Source: Candidatus Cloacimonadota bacterium (lineage in GTDB: Bacteria; Cloacimonadota; Cloacimonadia; JGIOTU-2). Taken from it: 46,814 nt of DNA. Of the stretch, positions 15,354 through 24,259 are shown piece by piece; position 1 is the stretch's first letter, and every line of letters begins with the position of its first letter. The position numbers and the translations under genes are program-made. The notes beneath the pieces were generated by a model that saw only the letters and a program-made list of their open reading frames with translations, was not told the DNA's origin and did no database searches. The stretch is from contig JAGMCF010000056.1 in NCBI GenBank assembly GCA_023129415.1, positions 1-46,814 on the forward strand. The letters are read 5' to 3'.

Positions 15354-15878
15354 TTACTTATTATTTTGATCATTATTAATTTGAGTTTTGGATTTTAAAA
15401 GTTCTGATTTTAATTCTTTTTGTTCTTTAGTGACTTTCCTGATATTAGTATCTTTTTTACTTTTTGTTTTTAAACTCTTAGCTTTGCTAGTTGGTTTTAC
15501 TTTTTCTTTAGCTTTTTTCTCCTCTTCAACAAATTCAATAATTGCAACTGGAGTAGAATCACCTCTACGGTGACCCGTTTTAATAATTCTTGTATAACCA
15601 CCATTTCTATTTTTGTAGCGAATAGCAATTTCTTCAAATAGCTTTTTTATTAAGTCTCTATTTTTCAAAATTTTATAAGCCAACCTTCTGGCATGTATAG
15701 TATCCTTTTTACTTAGAGTAACCAATTTATCTGCAATCTTGCTCACCTCTTTAGCTTTTGTAATTGTTGTATTAATCCTATTTTGGATTATTAAGCTGGC
15801 AACTATATTAGTGAGCATTGCTTTTCTCTGTGCTTTTCTTCTTCCAAATGTTGTTGTCCCTTTAATGCGATGTCTCAT
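15354..15878 (-). CDS. rplQ: 50S ribosomal protein L17 with lysine-rich tail
   Basis: The first 116 residues are a standard L17 (MRHRIKGTTTFGRRKAQRKA, then NGGYTRIIKTGHRRGDSTPVA). After EFVEEEKKA comes a roughly 55-residue tail rich in Lys, Ser and Thr ending QINNDQNNK, likely disordered and rRNA-binding. Such tails vary between lineages. The start codon overlaps the rpoA stop by one base (TAATG), giving coupled translation. It is the last gene of the ribosomal run; no T-run terminator directly follows, the clear one being 140 bases on. Confidence 0.97.
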   Translation of the reverse strand: MRHRIKGTTTFGRRKAQRKAMLTNIVASLIIQNRINTTITKAKEVSKIADKLVTLSKKDTIHARRLAYKILKNRDLIKKLFEEIAIRYKNRNGGYTRIIKTGHRRGDSTPVAIIEFVEEEKKAKEKVKPTSKAKSLKTKSKKDTNIRKVTKEQKELKSELLKSKTQINNDQNNK

Positions 15879-16888
15879 TATTTTTCTTCCTTAATTTTAT
15901 TTAATACTTCAAGTCGTTTTTCAATATTTTTCACATCCATGCCAAGAAGTAGTGCATAACGATCTAAAACATTTTTAACTTCATCAAGAGATTTCTTTCC
16001 AAAATTCCTTAATCTCAACATTTGATTTTCAGTTCTTGCAACTAACTCTTTAACAAATCCTATCTTTGCAGCAGCCAAACAATTACTACACCTAACACTG
16101 AGTTCTAACTCAGAAATTTTCATTTTCATAAGCTTCTGCAAGTTTTTCAACTCAGGGTCAATTTTTTCTCTCTTGATATATTTTGGTTCTTCCTTAAATT
16201 TCATAACTGATTGGAAGTAATCTTTTAATATTTTAGCAGCAAGACTAAGAGCATTCTCAGGTAAAATGCTCCCATCTGTCCAAATCTCTAAAAATAATTT
16301 ATCATAATTTATCTTCTCATCCACTCTTTGTTTTCCAACATAAAAGTTCACTTTTCTCACAGGAGAATAAATTGAATCAATGGGTATAACTCCAGTTGGC
16401 TTGTCCCCAACCACCTGCTCATTTTCTCTAACATAGCCAATACCATTCCCAATCCATAATTGCATAGAAAAATCAATGTTATCAATTAATTCCAATAGAT
16501 ATAAATCTTTGTTTATTATTTTCACATTTTTAGGGCATTTAATCTGACCTGAAGTGATCTTACCAGGTCCTTTGACATTCAATTCCAATATTTCTTCTTT
16601 ATTTGAATTAATCTCTAATACAAGATTTTTCAGGTTTAGAATTAATTCTATATAATCCTCTTTTGCGTGTGGTATTGCACTGTATTGATGCAGCATACCA
16701 TTCACATGCACAAAACGAACAGCTCCACCCTGAATTGATGATAATAATACTCTCCTAAGTGAGTTCCCAATTGTTGTTCCAAGACCAGGCTCTAATGGAC
16801 CGATTGCAAATTTCCCATACTTTTCAGTATAGGTTTCCTTTTCTTTATCTAATGATGTTGGTAATTGAATCGGTTCTAAATCTAACAT
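15878..16888 (-). CDS. rpoA: DNA-directed RNA polymerase subunit alpha
   Basis: The 336-residue alpha subunit has the N-terminal dimerisation domain (GPLEPGLGTTIGNSLRRVLLSS, about residues 32-52) and a C-terminal domain that contacts UP elements and activators (ELELSVRCSNCL through RNFGKKSLDEVKNVL). The linker is short and charged. Alpha nucleates polymerase assembly with beta and beta-prime encoded 20 kb upstream in the same gene run. It follows rpsD by 52 bases and overlaps rplQ. Confidence 0.98.
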   Translation of the reverse strand: MLDLEPIQLPTSLDKEKETYTEKYGKFAIGPLEPGLGTTIGNSLRRVLLSSIQGGAVRFVHVNGMLHQYSAIPHAKEDYIELILNLKNLVLEINSNKEEILELNVKGPGKITSGQIKCPKNVKIINKDLYLLELIDNIDFSMQLWIGNGIGYVRENEQVVGDKPTGVIPIDSIYSPVRKVNFYVGKQRVDEKINYDKLFLEIWTDGSILPENALSLAAKILKDYFQSVMKFKEEPKYIKREKIDPELKNLQKLMKMKISELELSVRCSNCLAAAKIGFVKELVARTENQMLRLRNFGKKSLDEVKNVLDRYALLLGMDVKNIEKRLEVLNKIKEEK

Positions 16889-16940
16889 TTAATCTCCTAA
16901 AATTATTTCTGTGTTTTAATTGTAATGAGGTTATTAAATT

Positions 16941-17570
16941 TTATTTTGAATAAAATTCTACAATAAGTCTATCATCTATCTCTTGTGGAAGTTGTTCTTT
17001 TGTTGGTAAATTCTTTACATATCCCTTAAATTCTTCAGCATGAACTTCCAACCAATTAAATTGATCTAAACTCTTATGTGATTCCATTGCTTGGTGGATT
17101 ATGGTTATCTGCCTGCTTCTATCCCTGATTTCAATACATTGTCCATCCTTTACAATATAGGATGGAATATCAACTTTTTTTCCATCTACAAGAATATGTC
17201 CATGATTAACAAGTTGTCTTGCAGAATTCCTTGATGGTGCAAAACCCATTCGAAAAACTACATTATCCAGACGAGTTTCTAAAAATCTGAGCAAATTTTC
17301 TCCAGTAATACCTTTCATTTTTACAGCTTTTTTGAAATAATTCTTAAACTGCTTTTCTAACAATCCATATATTCTTTTTGCCTTTTGTTTTTCTCTAAGA
17401 TGGATTCCATAATCACTCATTTTAGCCCGGAATCTTCTTCTTTTCTCTCCCGGGGGATTCTTTTTTCTTTCCAAACTACATTTACTTGAAAAACATCTTG
17501 CGCCTTTCAAGAAGAGTTTTACACCTTCTCTACGGCATAATTTACATTTTGGACCTAAATATCTTGCCAT
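16941..17570 (-). CDS. rpsD: 30S ribosomal protein S4 (zinc-binding form)
   Basis: A primary 16S rRNA-binding protein that starts assembly of the 30S body. The 209 residues begin MARYLGPKCKLCRREGVKL, and four cysteines (CKLC near 9-12, then CFSSKC near 26-31) would bind zinc, the ancestral form. The S4 RNA-binding motif follows (LETRLDNVVFRMGFAPSRNSARQ, here split across about 90-112). It is in the alpha operon between rpsK and rpoA; S4 represses this operon in E. coli, but I see no recognisable pseudoknot. Confidence 0.97.
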   Translation of the reverse strand: MARYLGPKCKLCRREGVKLFLKGARCFSSKCSLERKKNPPGEKRRRFRAKMSDYGIHLREKQKAKRIYGLLEKQFKNYFKKAVKMKGITGENLLRFLETRLDNVVFRMGFAPSRNSARQLVNHGHILVDGKKVDIPSYIVKDGQCIEIRDRSRQITIIHQAMESHKSLDQFNWLEVHAEEFKGYVKNLPTKEQLPQEIDDRLIVEFYSK

Positions 17571-17581
17571 TATACAACCTC

Positions 17582-17983
17582 TTAAATTCTTCTTCTCTTA
17601 GGTGGTCTGCAACCATTGTGAGGAATGGGAGTTGTATCAATAATAGATAATACTCTTAAACCTTTGGACTGCAAAGCTCTTACAGCTGAGTCTCTTCCAG
17701 AACCAGGTCCACTTACTCTAACATGAACACTTTTAAGACCCATATTTATAATAGTATTCGCAATATCTCTAGCTGACTGTTGTGCAGCATATGAAGTGCT
17801 TTTCTTTGAATGCTTATATCCTATTTTCCCACAACTTGTCCATGCAATAACATTCCCTTTAATATCAGTAATCGTAATAATAGTATTATTAAAAGATGCT
17901 TTAATATGAACAACACCTTCTGATTCAAGTAATTTAACTTTCTTTTTTCTAACAGTTTTCCCTGCTTTTTTCTTTACAGCCAT
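17582..17983 (-). CDS. rpsK: 30S ribosomal protein S11
   Basis: A platform protein of the 30S subunit that contacts mRNA near the exit site. Recognisable segments are [46 protein letters not shown] and the C-terminal [15 protein letters not shown]. The 133-residue length is typical, with a basic N-terminal tail. It is 18 bases downstream of rpsM and 11 bases upstream of rpsD. Confidence 0.98.
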   Translation of the reverse strand: MAVKKKAGKTVRKKKVKLLESEGVVHIKASFNNTIITITDIKGNVIAWTSCGKIGYKHSKKSTSYAAQQSARDIANTIINMGLKSVHVRVSGPGSGRDSAVRALQSKGLRVLSIIDTTPIPHNGCRPPKRRRI

Positions 17984-18001
17984 ATATTTCTCCTAAAAAT
18001 A

Positions 18002-18367
18002 TTATCTTTTAGTAATTCTTCCAGCTCTTGGACCTTTCTTAGTTCTGGCATTAGAATGTGTACTTTGTCCTCTGCACGGCATACCTGTTCTATGACGCAA
18101 TCCTCTATAGCAACCAATCTCCAGCAATCGCTTAATATTCATAGATGTCTCTTTTCTCAGATCTCCCTCAATAATATAATTGTCACGAATAATATTCCTA
18201 AGCAGAATAATCTCTTTATCAGTCAAATTCTTAACTCTCTTATCTTTATTGATCTGTGCAATATCTAAAATCTTATTTGATAATGATCTTCCTATACCAA
18301 AAATATAGGTTAAACCAATTTCAATTCTTTTGTTATTTGGCAAATCTACGCCTACAATTCGAGCCAA
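18002..18367 (-). CDS. rpsM: 30S ribosomal protein S13 (TTG start)
   Basis: S13 lies in the 30S head and contacts the 50S subunit and P-site tRNA. The 121 residues run from [20 protein letters not shown] to the basic C-terminus [19 protein letters not shown], including [13 protein letters not shown]. The start codon is TTG (18365-18367) with GGAGG six bases upstream; no ATG fits the expected N-terminus. It is 18 bases after rpmJ. Confidence 0.97.
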   Translation of the reverse strand: MARIVGVDLPNNKRIEIGLTYIFGIGRSLSNKILDIAQINKDKRVKNLTDKEIILLRNIIRDNYIIEGDLRKETSMNIKRLLEIGCYRGLRHRTGMPCRGQSTHSNARTKKGPRAGRITKR

Positions 18368-18385
18368 GTTAATCCTCCTATTTTT

Positions 18386-18499
18386 CTAACCTTGTCTTTG
18401 TTTATGCTTGGGATTAGAACAAATTACATAAATAGTACCTTTTCTTTTCACTATCTTACAATTTTTACAAAGTTTTTTTACTGATGATCTTACTTTCAT
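18386..18499 (-). CDS. rpmJ: 50S ribosomal protein L36 (zinc-binding form)
   Basis: This 37-residue gene encodes [20 protein letters not shown] followed by a second half ending [11 protein letters not shown]. The C-x2-C, C and H ligands of the zinc ribbon are complete (C11, C14, C27, H32). L36 is the smallest ribosomal protein and sits near the peptidyl-transferase region. Its place between infA and rpsM is the canonical one. Confidence 0.97.
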   Translation of the reverse strand: MKVRSSVKKLCKNCKIVKRKGTIYVICSNPKHKQRQG

Positions 18500-18526
18500 T
18501 AAAACCTCAAGAAAAAAATAATATAT

Positions 18527-18745
18527 CTATTTATACCGATATACTATCCGACCTTTATCAAGGTCATAAGGTGATAATTCCAATTTCACTTTATCACCAA
18601 CTAAGATACGGATATAATGCATTCTCATCTTTCCAGAGATATGTGCCAAAACCTGATGACCATTTTCTAATTCAACAATAAATTTGGTGCCCGGTAGAGC
18701 TTCTTTAATTATACCATCGACCTCAATAACACCACCTTTTGCCAT
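18527..18745 (-). CDS. infA: Translation initiation factor IF-1
   Basis: A single S1/OB-fold domain of 72 residues ([54 protein letters not shown]) that occupies the A site during initiation. Its ATG overlaps the last base of the map stop codon (TAATG), giving coupled translation. The order map-infA-rpmJ is the standard end of the spc group. Confidence 0.98.
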   Translation of the reverse strand: MAKGGVIEVDGIIKEALPGTKFIVELENGHQVLAHISGKMRMHYIRILVGDKVKLELSPYDLDKGRIVYRYK

Positions 18746-19512
18746 TAATTTCTCTCCAAAAAAGTCAAAATTTCTGGTCCTTCTTTCCTGACTAATACTG
18801 TATGTTCAAAATGGGCAGAACTTGAACGATCAGCTGTGCAAAATACCCATCCTTTCTCAACAGTTTTGGAAGTACCAATATTAAACATTGGTTCTATGGC
18901 AATAGTCATACCTTCTACTAATCTTGGACCACTTCCTGCTTTGCCAAAATTTGGCACACATGGTTCTTCATGCAATTCCCTACCAATACCATGTCCAGTA
19001 AGTCCATCTGCAACATAAAACCCATTTTCTTTAGCAGTTTTTTCGATAACTGAAGAAATATCTCCAATTCTATTTCCAACTTTACATTTCTCGATTGCTA
19101 TTTTCAGGGCTAATTCTGTAACTTCAAGTAGTTTCATATTTTCTTCACTAATATGTCCAATTGCAAAAGTTCTTGCTCCATCACCATAAAAGCCATTTTT
19201 TTTCACACCAATATCGATTCCAATGATATCACCGTTTTGCAAAATTTTATTTTTTGATGAATATCCATGCACAACTTCATAATTAATTGATGCACATATA
19301 GAGAATGGGTAAGGACTCAAATCATCCATTTGATAACCTTTGAAAGCTGCTTCTGCAGAATTTTCTGCAATAATTTCCTCTGCTTTATTATTCAAATCCA
19401 AAGTACTTACGCCGGGTTTCATCAATTGACCTAATTGATAAATCACTTCTGCAACAATTCTATTGCTTTCACGCATTAATTCAATTTCTACTTTATTCTT
19501 TATTGAAATCAT
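18745..19512 (-). CDS. map: Type I methionine aminopeptidase
   Basis: This enzyme removes the initiator methionine from nascent proteins. The pita-bread fold metal ligands are present in [32 protein letters not shown] and [11 protein letters not shown], with the final glutamate in AHFEHTVLV. From ATG 19510-19512 it has 255 residues. A TTG 18 bases upstream (19528-19530), in frame and inside a 16-base tandem repeat, is a possible alternative start. No strong Shine-Dalgarno sequence is seen, only GCGAAGCG within the repeat. Confidence 0.95.
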   Translation of the reverse strand: MISIKNKVEIELMRESNRIVAEVIYQLGQLMKPGVSTLDLNNKAEEIIAENSAEAAFKGYQMDDLSPYPFSICASINYEVVHGYSSKNKILQNGDIIGIDIGVKKNGFYGDGARTFAIGHISEENMKLLEVTELALKIAIEKCKVGNRIGDISSVIEKTAKENGFYVADGLTGHGIGRELHEEPCVPNFGKAGSGPRLVEGMTIAIEPMFNIGTSKTVEKGWVFCTADRSSSAHFEHTVLVRKEGPEILTFLERN

Positions 19513-19514
19513 TT

Positions 19515-19562
19515 TACGCTTCGCTGTCAAAACGCTTCACTGTCAAAACGCTTCGCTGTCAT
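19515..19562. repeat. Three 16-bp tandem repeats just upstream of map
   Basis: Units at 19515-19530, 19531-19546 and 19547-19562 read (A/T)ACGCTTCGCTGTCAA with one or two differences. On the gene strand they read TTGACAGCGAAGCGTT. More diverged CTCCGAAG/GATCCGAAG words continue into the 3' end of adk. The repeat adjoins the map start codon and contains both its possible TTG start and its only purine-rich ribosome-binding candidate. Confidence 0.8.
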
Positions 19563-19586
19563 AAGGTCATAACACTTCGACCATAA

Positions 19587-20330
19587 CTATGACCATTTCT
19601 GACGCTCCGAAGAAGCAAATGACAATTTATGACGATCCGAAGGCTCATATATCAATTCTTCCTCAATTATTTTTGTTATCTCGTGAAAAACATCCTCTTG
19701 TAACACAGTATCTTCAATGATATGCAAAACAGAAAGATTTCTAAAGAAATCAATCATAGGTTCAGCTGAATCATAATAAACCTTTAATCTATTTTTAACA
19801 GTTTCAACTTTGTCATCATCTCGAATAATCAATTCTGTTCCACAGTAATCACATAAGTATACTCCATTAACCTTTCTCTTAGGAATTTTATGAATTAAGT
19901 TATAGATACTTTTACATTTAGGGCAATATCTTCGATTTGATAACCTTTTTATTACTTCTTCATCTGGTATGTTAATTAATATCGCAAAAAAGTTTTCACA
20001 ATCTTTGATATAATCCATATTTTGTAACATTTTTGCTTGTCTAACATTTCTTGGAAATCCGTCAAATAACACTCCATTTTTACATTCAGGTTGGTCAACT
20101 CGGTTTTCAATTAAATCAAAAATGATATTATCAGGAACTAGATCGCCTTTCTGCATATAAAAATTTGCTTTTTTACCAAGTGCAGAATTTTTAAGAATTG
20201 CATCCCGTAAAATATCACCTGTAGAAATGTGAGGAATATTATATCTATCTTCAATTAATTTTGCTTGAGTTCCCTTTCCTGCTCCGGGTGGTCCTAACAA
20301 TATGATAATCAACTTCTTGTGATTGGTCAT
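19587..20330 (-). CDS. adk: Adenylate kinase (zinc-LID type) with extended C-terminus
   Basis: Adk converts AMP and ATP to two ADP. The P-loop GPPGAGKGT (residues 13-21), HISTGDILRDA, LFDGFPRN and the LID with a complete Cys4 zinc site (CPKC, CDYC) are all present. At 247 residues it is about 30 longer than usual; the tail after IIEEELIYEP (SDRHKLSFASSERQKWS) is read through repeat sequence and is probably recently acquired. The ATG at 20328-20330 has AGAGG six to seven bases upstream. It is separated from secY by a duplicated repeat region, unlike the usual tight spacing. Confidence 0.95.
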   Translation of the reverse strand: MTNHKKLIIILLGPPGAGKGTQAKLIEDRYNIPHISTGDILRDAILKNSALGKKANFYMQKGDLVPDNIIFDLIENRVDQPECKNGVLFDGFPRNVRQAKMLQNMDYIKDCENFFAILINIPDEEVIKRLSNRRYCPKCKSIYNLIHKIPKRKVNGVYLCDYCGTELIIRDDDKVETVKNRLKVYYDSAEPMIDFFRNLSVLHIIEDTVLQEDVFHEITKIIEEELIYEPSDRHKLSFASSERQKWS

Positions 20331-20694
20331 CTTCTTCCTCTTTCTAATTCGACACAGATAAACGCAGACAAAGCTGATGAACACAGAAAAAATATTTTAT
20401 TTTAATTAATAAATAATTATTAATCAGCGTTTTTCAGCCTCTTTAGTCAGCGTTTTTCAGCGTGCTATCCATTCGGATTGGTCATCTTCTTCTACCTCTT
20501 TTTAATTCGACACAGAAGAACACCCCAGTGAAATAAGAAAAATGATTTCACAGGACAGGCAGACAAAGCTGATGAACACAGAAAAAATATTTTATTTTAA
20601 TTAATAAATAATTATTAATCAGCGTTTTTCAGCCTCTTTAGTCAGCGTTTTTCAGCGTGCTATCCATTCGGATTGGTCATCTTCTTCTACCTCT
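20331..20694 (-). repeat. Duplicated palindromic element carrying copies of the adk start region
   Basis: The 24-base segment 20671-20694 (end of secY plus start of an adk-like reading frame) is repeated exactly at 20476-20499 and with small changes at the real adk start, 20321-20343. Between them lie two copies of an element with CAGCGTTTTTCAGC words; 20365-20499 and 20560-20694 are identical over 135 bases. The right-hand copy also carries about 45 bases of another element (20516-20560, CCCCAGTGAAATAAG with inverted TTTCAC). Each extra start reads ATG ACC AAT CCG AAT GGA TAG, a six-codon minigene with a good Shine-Dalgarno sequence. Confidence 0.85.
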
Positions 20695-21990
20695 AAGTTT
20701 TCCTTTTTTCATAAAACCATCATAATGTCGCATAACAAGATGAGATTCGATCTGTTGTAATGTATCTAATGCAACACCAACAATAATAATCAAACCTGTT
20801 CCACCAAAATAAAATGGAACACGAGCATAACTCATAAAGAAGGTAGGCATGACAGCAATCATTGCAAAAAATATTGCTCCAGGTAGAGTAATTCGGGTAA
20901 TTACACTATTAATATATTCTGCGGTTTTCTTTCCGGGTTTTCTTCCTGGAATAAAGCCGCCATATTTTTTCATGTTATCTGCAATCTCAGCAGGATTAAG
21001 AACAACAGCAGTATAAAAATATGCAAAGAAAACAATTAATACAACATACAGAAAAGTATGAAGAAATGCGCCGGGAGAAAGCCAACTGGATATAGTATGC
21101 ATAAATTCACTACCTTTAAAAAATGTAGTTATAGTTTGAGGAAACATAAGAACAGATTGAGCGAAAATTATTGGAATGACTCCTGCTGAATTCACTCTTA
21201 AGGGAATATGTGTGCTTTGCCCCCCATAAATTTTTCTACCAATAACTCTTTTTGCATACTGAACAGGAATTTTCCGCATAGCTTCTGTAATAACAATAAC
21301 TGCTCCAGTAACGATAACCATAATTATTACAATTAATACTGAATTCATTATGCTCATTGTGCCACTTGCGACCATCTTGCCCATATTAAGAAAACCATTT
21401 GGATATCTTGCGATAATACCTATAAATATGATTAACGAAATACCATTGCCGATTCCTTTTTCAGTAATATTTTCTCCAAGCCACATTATGAAAATAGTGC
21501 CAGTAACAAATGTCAGAATTGTAACAAATTTGAACATAAAACCAGGATGCGGAACAATTGGTACTCCAGCTTGATTAGTTATACTTTCAAGGAAAACAGT
21601 GATACCAAAAGCATTAAAAGTGCCTATTAGAACAGTTCCATAACGAGTATACTGAGTTATTTTCTTTTGACCTTCAGCGCCTTGTTTTCTTAATTTCTCA
21701 AAAAATGGAATTACCGCTCCCAATAGTTGCATCACAATTGAAGATGTAATATAAGGCATAATTCCTAATGCGAAAATCGTTGCTTTACTTAAATTTCCAC
21801 CAACAAACAGATCATACATTCCAAAAAGCGTATTTTGACTTTGTGCAAAAAACTCACCAAGAGCCGCGGTATTAATACCAGGAGTAGGTATATGACCACC
21901 TAAACGATATACAATAAGAATCCCCAATGTAAATAGAACCTTCTTCTTTAATTCAGGAACTTTAAAAACATTAAATAGTGATTTTAACAC
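20677..21990 (-). CDS. secY: Preprotein translocase subunit SecY (GTG start)
   Basis: The channel of the Sec translocon, working with SecE encoded at 45.4-45.6 kb. Ten membrane helices are expected over 437 residues; landmarks are VYRLGGHIPTPGI, GIMPYITSSIVMQLL, IGNGISLIIF and ADNMKKYGGFIPGRKPGK. The start is GTG (21988-21990), directly after the rplO stop, with AGAGG nine bases upstream. Its last codons (LRGRRR, then TGA) encode in the same bases the ribosome binding site and start of an adk-like reading frame, overlapping as ATGA. Confidence 0.97.
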   Translation of the reverse strand: MLKSLFNVFKVPELKKKVLFTLGILIVYRLGGHIPTPGINTAALGEFFAQSQNTLFGMYDLFVGGNLSKATIFALGIMPYITSSIVMQLLGAVIPFFEKLRKQGAEGQKKITQYTRYGTVLIGTFNAFGITVFLESITNQAGVPIVPHPGFMFKFVTILTFVTGTIFIMWLGENITEKGIGNGISLIIFIGIIARYPNGFLNMGKMVASGTMSIMNSVLIVIIMVIVTGAVIVITEAMRKIPVQYAKRVIGRKIYGGQSTHIPLRVNSAGVIPIIFAQSVLMFPQTITTFFKGSEFMHTISSWLSPGAFLHTFLYVVLIVFFAYFYTAVVLNPAEIADNMKKYGGFIPGRKPGKKTAEYINSVITRITLPGAIFFAMIAVMPTFFMSYARVPFYFGGTGLIIIVGVALDTLQQIESHLVMRHYDGFMKKGKLRGRRR

Positions 21991-22443
21991 TTATACAACC
22001 TCTGCTTTTCCACCAACTTTTTCAATTAATTCAATTGCCTTTTTACTAAATTTGTTGGCTTTTATAACTTTCTTTTTATCAAATTGATTCTCACTGTTTG
22101 TTAACACTTTAACTGGGTATTTTTTATGTTTTGGATTTTCAATAATTCCGAGTTTTTCCATAAGATGAATATCAATAATATTTTCTTTGATTTCTGCTAA
22201 TCTATTTAGAGAAACAATTCTATTCTTTTCCTTAAATATATTTGTAAATCCTCTACCTGGCAATCTGCGATGAATAGGCATCTGCCCACCTTCAAACCAG
22301 TTAGGAATTCTTGCACCACTCCGACATTTCTGGCCATTCATACCCCGTCCAGCAGTTTTTCCAAATCCGCTGCCATTGCCTTTACCAAGTCTTTTTCGTT
22401 TCTGCTTTGAATTTGGTGGTATTTTTAATTCATTCAATTTCAT
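21991..22443 (-). CDS. rplO: 50S ribosomal protein L15
   Basis: A 23S rRNA-binding protein of 150 residues with a glycine- and lysine-rich N-terminus (RLGKGNGSGFGKTAGRGMNG, about 19-38), FEGGQMPIHRRLPGRGF, and a C-terminal VKANKFSKKAIELIEKVGGK-like segment. It sits between rpmD and secY in standard order and touches the secY start codon without a spacer. Confidence 0.97.
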   Translation of the reverse strand: MKLNELKIPPNSKQKRKRLGKGNGSGFGKTAGRGMNGQKCRSGARIPNWFEGGQMPIHRRLPGRGFTNIFKEKNRIVSLNRLAEIKENIIDIHLMEKLGIIENPKHKKYPVKVLTNSENQFDKKKVIKANKFSKKAIELIEKVGGKAEVV

Positions 22444-22450
22444 TTTAAAC

Positions 22451-22633
22451 CTACCCCTTAATAATTTCTACTTTCACTAAATGGTTAACAGTATTAATCA
22501 TTCCCCTTATTTCAGGAGTATCCTTTTTAATAACAGTTTGATTCATCTTATGAATACCCAAAGCTTTTAAGGTTTCCTTTTTATTCGGCTTTTGACCGAT
22601 TTGACTTTTTATCTGTGTAATTTTCAGTTTCAT
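22451..22633 (-). CDS. rpmD: 50S ribosomal protein L30
   Basis: A 60-residue protein, MKLKITQIKSQIGQKPNKKE followed by TLKALGIHKMNQT and an IRGMINTVNHLVKVEI end, all typical of L30. The ATG at 22631-22633 is chosen because this is the family N-terminus; an upstream extension would overlap rpsE. It is 37 bases after rpsE and seven before rplO. Confidence 0.96.
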   Translation of the reverse strand: MKLKITQIKSQIGQKPNKKETLKALGIHKMNQTVIKKDTPEIRGMINTVNHLVKVEIIKG

Positions 22634-22670
22634 CTTATTTTTCTCACTATAAACATAAATTAGATAATAA

Positions 22671-23177
22671 TTAAGATAACAACTCTGATATTGATTTATT
22701 TCGTAATTTTGCAACTTCTTCATGTGAACGAAGAGATTTCAAGGCTACAATAGTTGCTTTTACCAAATTGTTTGTTGTATTTGATCCTAAAGATTTTGAA
22801 AGCACATTTTCAACACCAGTTGCTTTTAAGATTACTCTAACAGGACCTCCTGCAATAACACCTGTTCCTGGTGTGGCAGGCTTTAGAAGAACTTTACTTC
22901 CACAATATTTACCAGTAATAGTATGAGGAATAGTACCATTCCTAATAGGAACTTTAAAAGTACTCTTTTTAGCAATTTCTTTTGCTTTATTTATTGCTGG
23001 AATAACTTCATTTGCTTTACCAGTTCCAACACCAATGGTTCCTTTCTTATCACCTATTACAACAGTGGCATTAAAGCTAAAATGTCTTCCACCTTTTACT
23101 ACTTTTGCAACACGATTTGTGCCAACTACTTGCTCAAATACAAATCCTTCTTCATCATTAACAATTGATCTATTCAT
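22671..23177 (-). CDS. rpsE: 30S ribosomal protein S5
   Basis: S5 helps maintain decoding accuracy and mRNA unwinding at the entry pore. The 168 residues contain [39 protein letters not shown] and [19 protein letters not shown]. Length and order (rplR-rpsE-rpmD) are normal. It is eight bases after rplR. Confidence 0.98.
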   Translation of the reverse strand: MNRSIVNDEEGFVFEQVVGTNRVAKVVKGGRHFSFNATVVIGDKKGTIGVGTGKANEVIPAINKAKEIAKKSTFKVPIRNGTIPHTITGKYCGSKVLLKPATPGTGVIAGGPVRVILKATGVENVLSKSLGSNTTNNLVKATIVALKSLRSHEEVAKLRNKSISELLS

Positions 23178-23185
23178 ATAATCTC

Positions 23186-23563
23186 CTAGAATATCAATCC
23201 ACCCTTCCGGGCTCCATCGGCTAATGCTTTAACTCTTCCATGGAAATAGAACCCATTTCTATCAAAACAAACATTTTTTATATTTTTTTCTAAACAAGCT
23301 TTTGCAATGATTTTTCCAACTAAAAATGCTTCATCCGTTGGTTTTATCCCTTCTTTTTTTTGAGCTATAAATTCAGGTTGAAGAGTAGAAGCAGATACTA
23401 AAGTATAACCTTTTGTATCATCAATCGCTTGAGCATAGATATGTTTTAAGCTTCTATAAATCGAAATACGAGGCACATCAGGTGTTCCAAATAACTTTTT
23501 TCTTATCGATTTTTTTCGTCTGAATCGAAGTAATTTATTTTTTGCAATATTTTTCTTAGCCAT
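23186..23563 (-). CDS. rplR: 50S ribosomal protein L18
   Basis: L18 binds 5S rRNA together with L5. The 125 residues show the arginine-rich N-terminus ([20 protein letters not shown]), the [18 protein letters not shown] core and the C-terminal [20 protein letters not shown] segment. It is nine bases after rplF. Confidence 0.98.
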   Translation of the reverse strand: MAKKNIAKNKLLRFRRKKSIRKKLFGTPDVPRISIYRSLKHIYAQAIDDTKGYTLVSASTLQPEFIAQKKEGIKPTDEAFLVGKIIAKACLEKNIKNVCFDRNGFYFHGRVKALADGARKGGLIF

Positions 23564-23572
23564 AAATTCTCC

Positions 23573-24157
23573 TTAAACCGCGGCTCCACCAGCAATTTTA
23601 CCTGCCTTCTTCCTTACATGTTCACCAGCATATCTAATACCCTTTCCTTTGTATGGTTCAGGAGGTTTGATACCTCTAATAGCTGCAGCTATTGAACCAA
23701 GCAATTCCTTATTATGGCTACTTAAATCAATAACAACTTGTAAACCGGGTAAAACACCCGCTTCTGCTCGTCCAATTTTTTCTAAACTTACCTGAACTCC
23801 CTCAGGGATTTCAAAATAAATATCATGGGAAAAACCTAAACTAAGAATTAACCATTTGCCTTTTGTTTCAGCCTTGTAACCTGTTCCAATAATCATTAAT
23901 TTTTTTAAATATCCTTTTGATAAGCCAATAACCATATTATTTATTAAAGAACGGTTTAATCCATGTAAACTTTTATATTTCTTTTCATCAGAAATTCTAC
24001 TCACAATAATATTATTATCTATAATCTTTGCTGATATCCCTTCGTTCAAAATATGTTCAAGCTTACCTTTAGTTCCTGTTACAGTAACTTTATTTTTACT
24101 AATATTAACTTTTACATTTTCTGGAATTACAATTGGTTCTTTTCCTATTCTTGACAT
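23573..24157 (-). CDS. rplF: 50S ribosomal protein L6
   Basis: L6 lies near the factor-binding centre of the 50S subunit. The 194 residues begin MSRIGKEPIVIPENVKVNIS and end with the KPPEPYKGKGIRYAGEHVRK signature. It is somewhat longer than the usual 178-180 because of its middle and C-terminal segments. It is preceded by a 102-base palindromic repeat instead of the usual few bases; AAGGG in that repeat, seven bases before the ATG, is its ribosome binding site. Confidence 0.97.
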   Translation of the reverse strand: MSRIGKEPIVIPENVKVNISKNKVTVTGTKGKLEHILNEGISAKIIDNNIIVSRISDEKKYKSLHGLNRSLINNMVIGLSKGYLKKLMIIGTGYKAETKGKWLILSLGFSHDIYFEIPEGVQVSLEKIGRAEAGVLPGLQVVIDLSSHNKELLGSIAAAIRGIKPPEPYKGKGIRYAGEHVRKKAGKIAGGAAV

Positions 24158-24259
24158 TTGAATCCCTTTTTATTTTTAGCCACCAAGGATGAAGAAACAC
24201 AATTTTCTGTTTTAAATTTCTTTATGTATCTTCGCATTCTTCGCGGTTTAAAGATTAAT
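24158..24259 (-). repeat. Palindromic leader-type repeat between rpsH and rplF
   Basis: Read on the gene strand, CCGCGAAGAATGCGAAGATA, ACATAAAG and GTGTTTCTTCATCCTTGGTG lead to GGC, an A-run, AAGGGATTCAA and the rplF ATG. The two ends (CGCGAAG..., ...CCTTGGTGGC) are partly complementary. It is homologous to 33603-33682 between rpsG and fusA: both share GCCACCAAGG, AAGAAACAC and TTTATGTATCTT in the same order. Confidence 0.75.

Noticed and set aside
19515-19562. Possible CRISPR-like array
   Set aside because: The 16-base units are directly tandem without spacers, and there is no cas gene.
20461-20694. Extra short genes starting at the duplicated adk start copies
   Set aside because: Each frame ends after six codons, so they are at most minigenes left by duplication.
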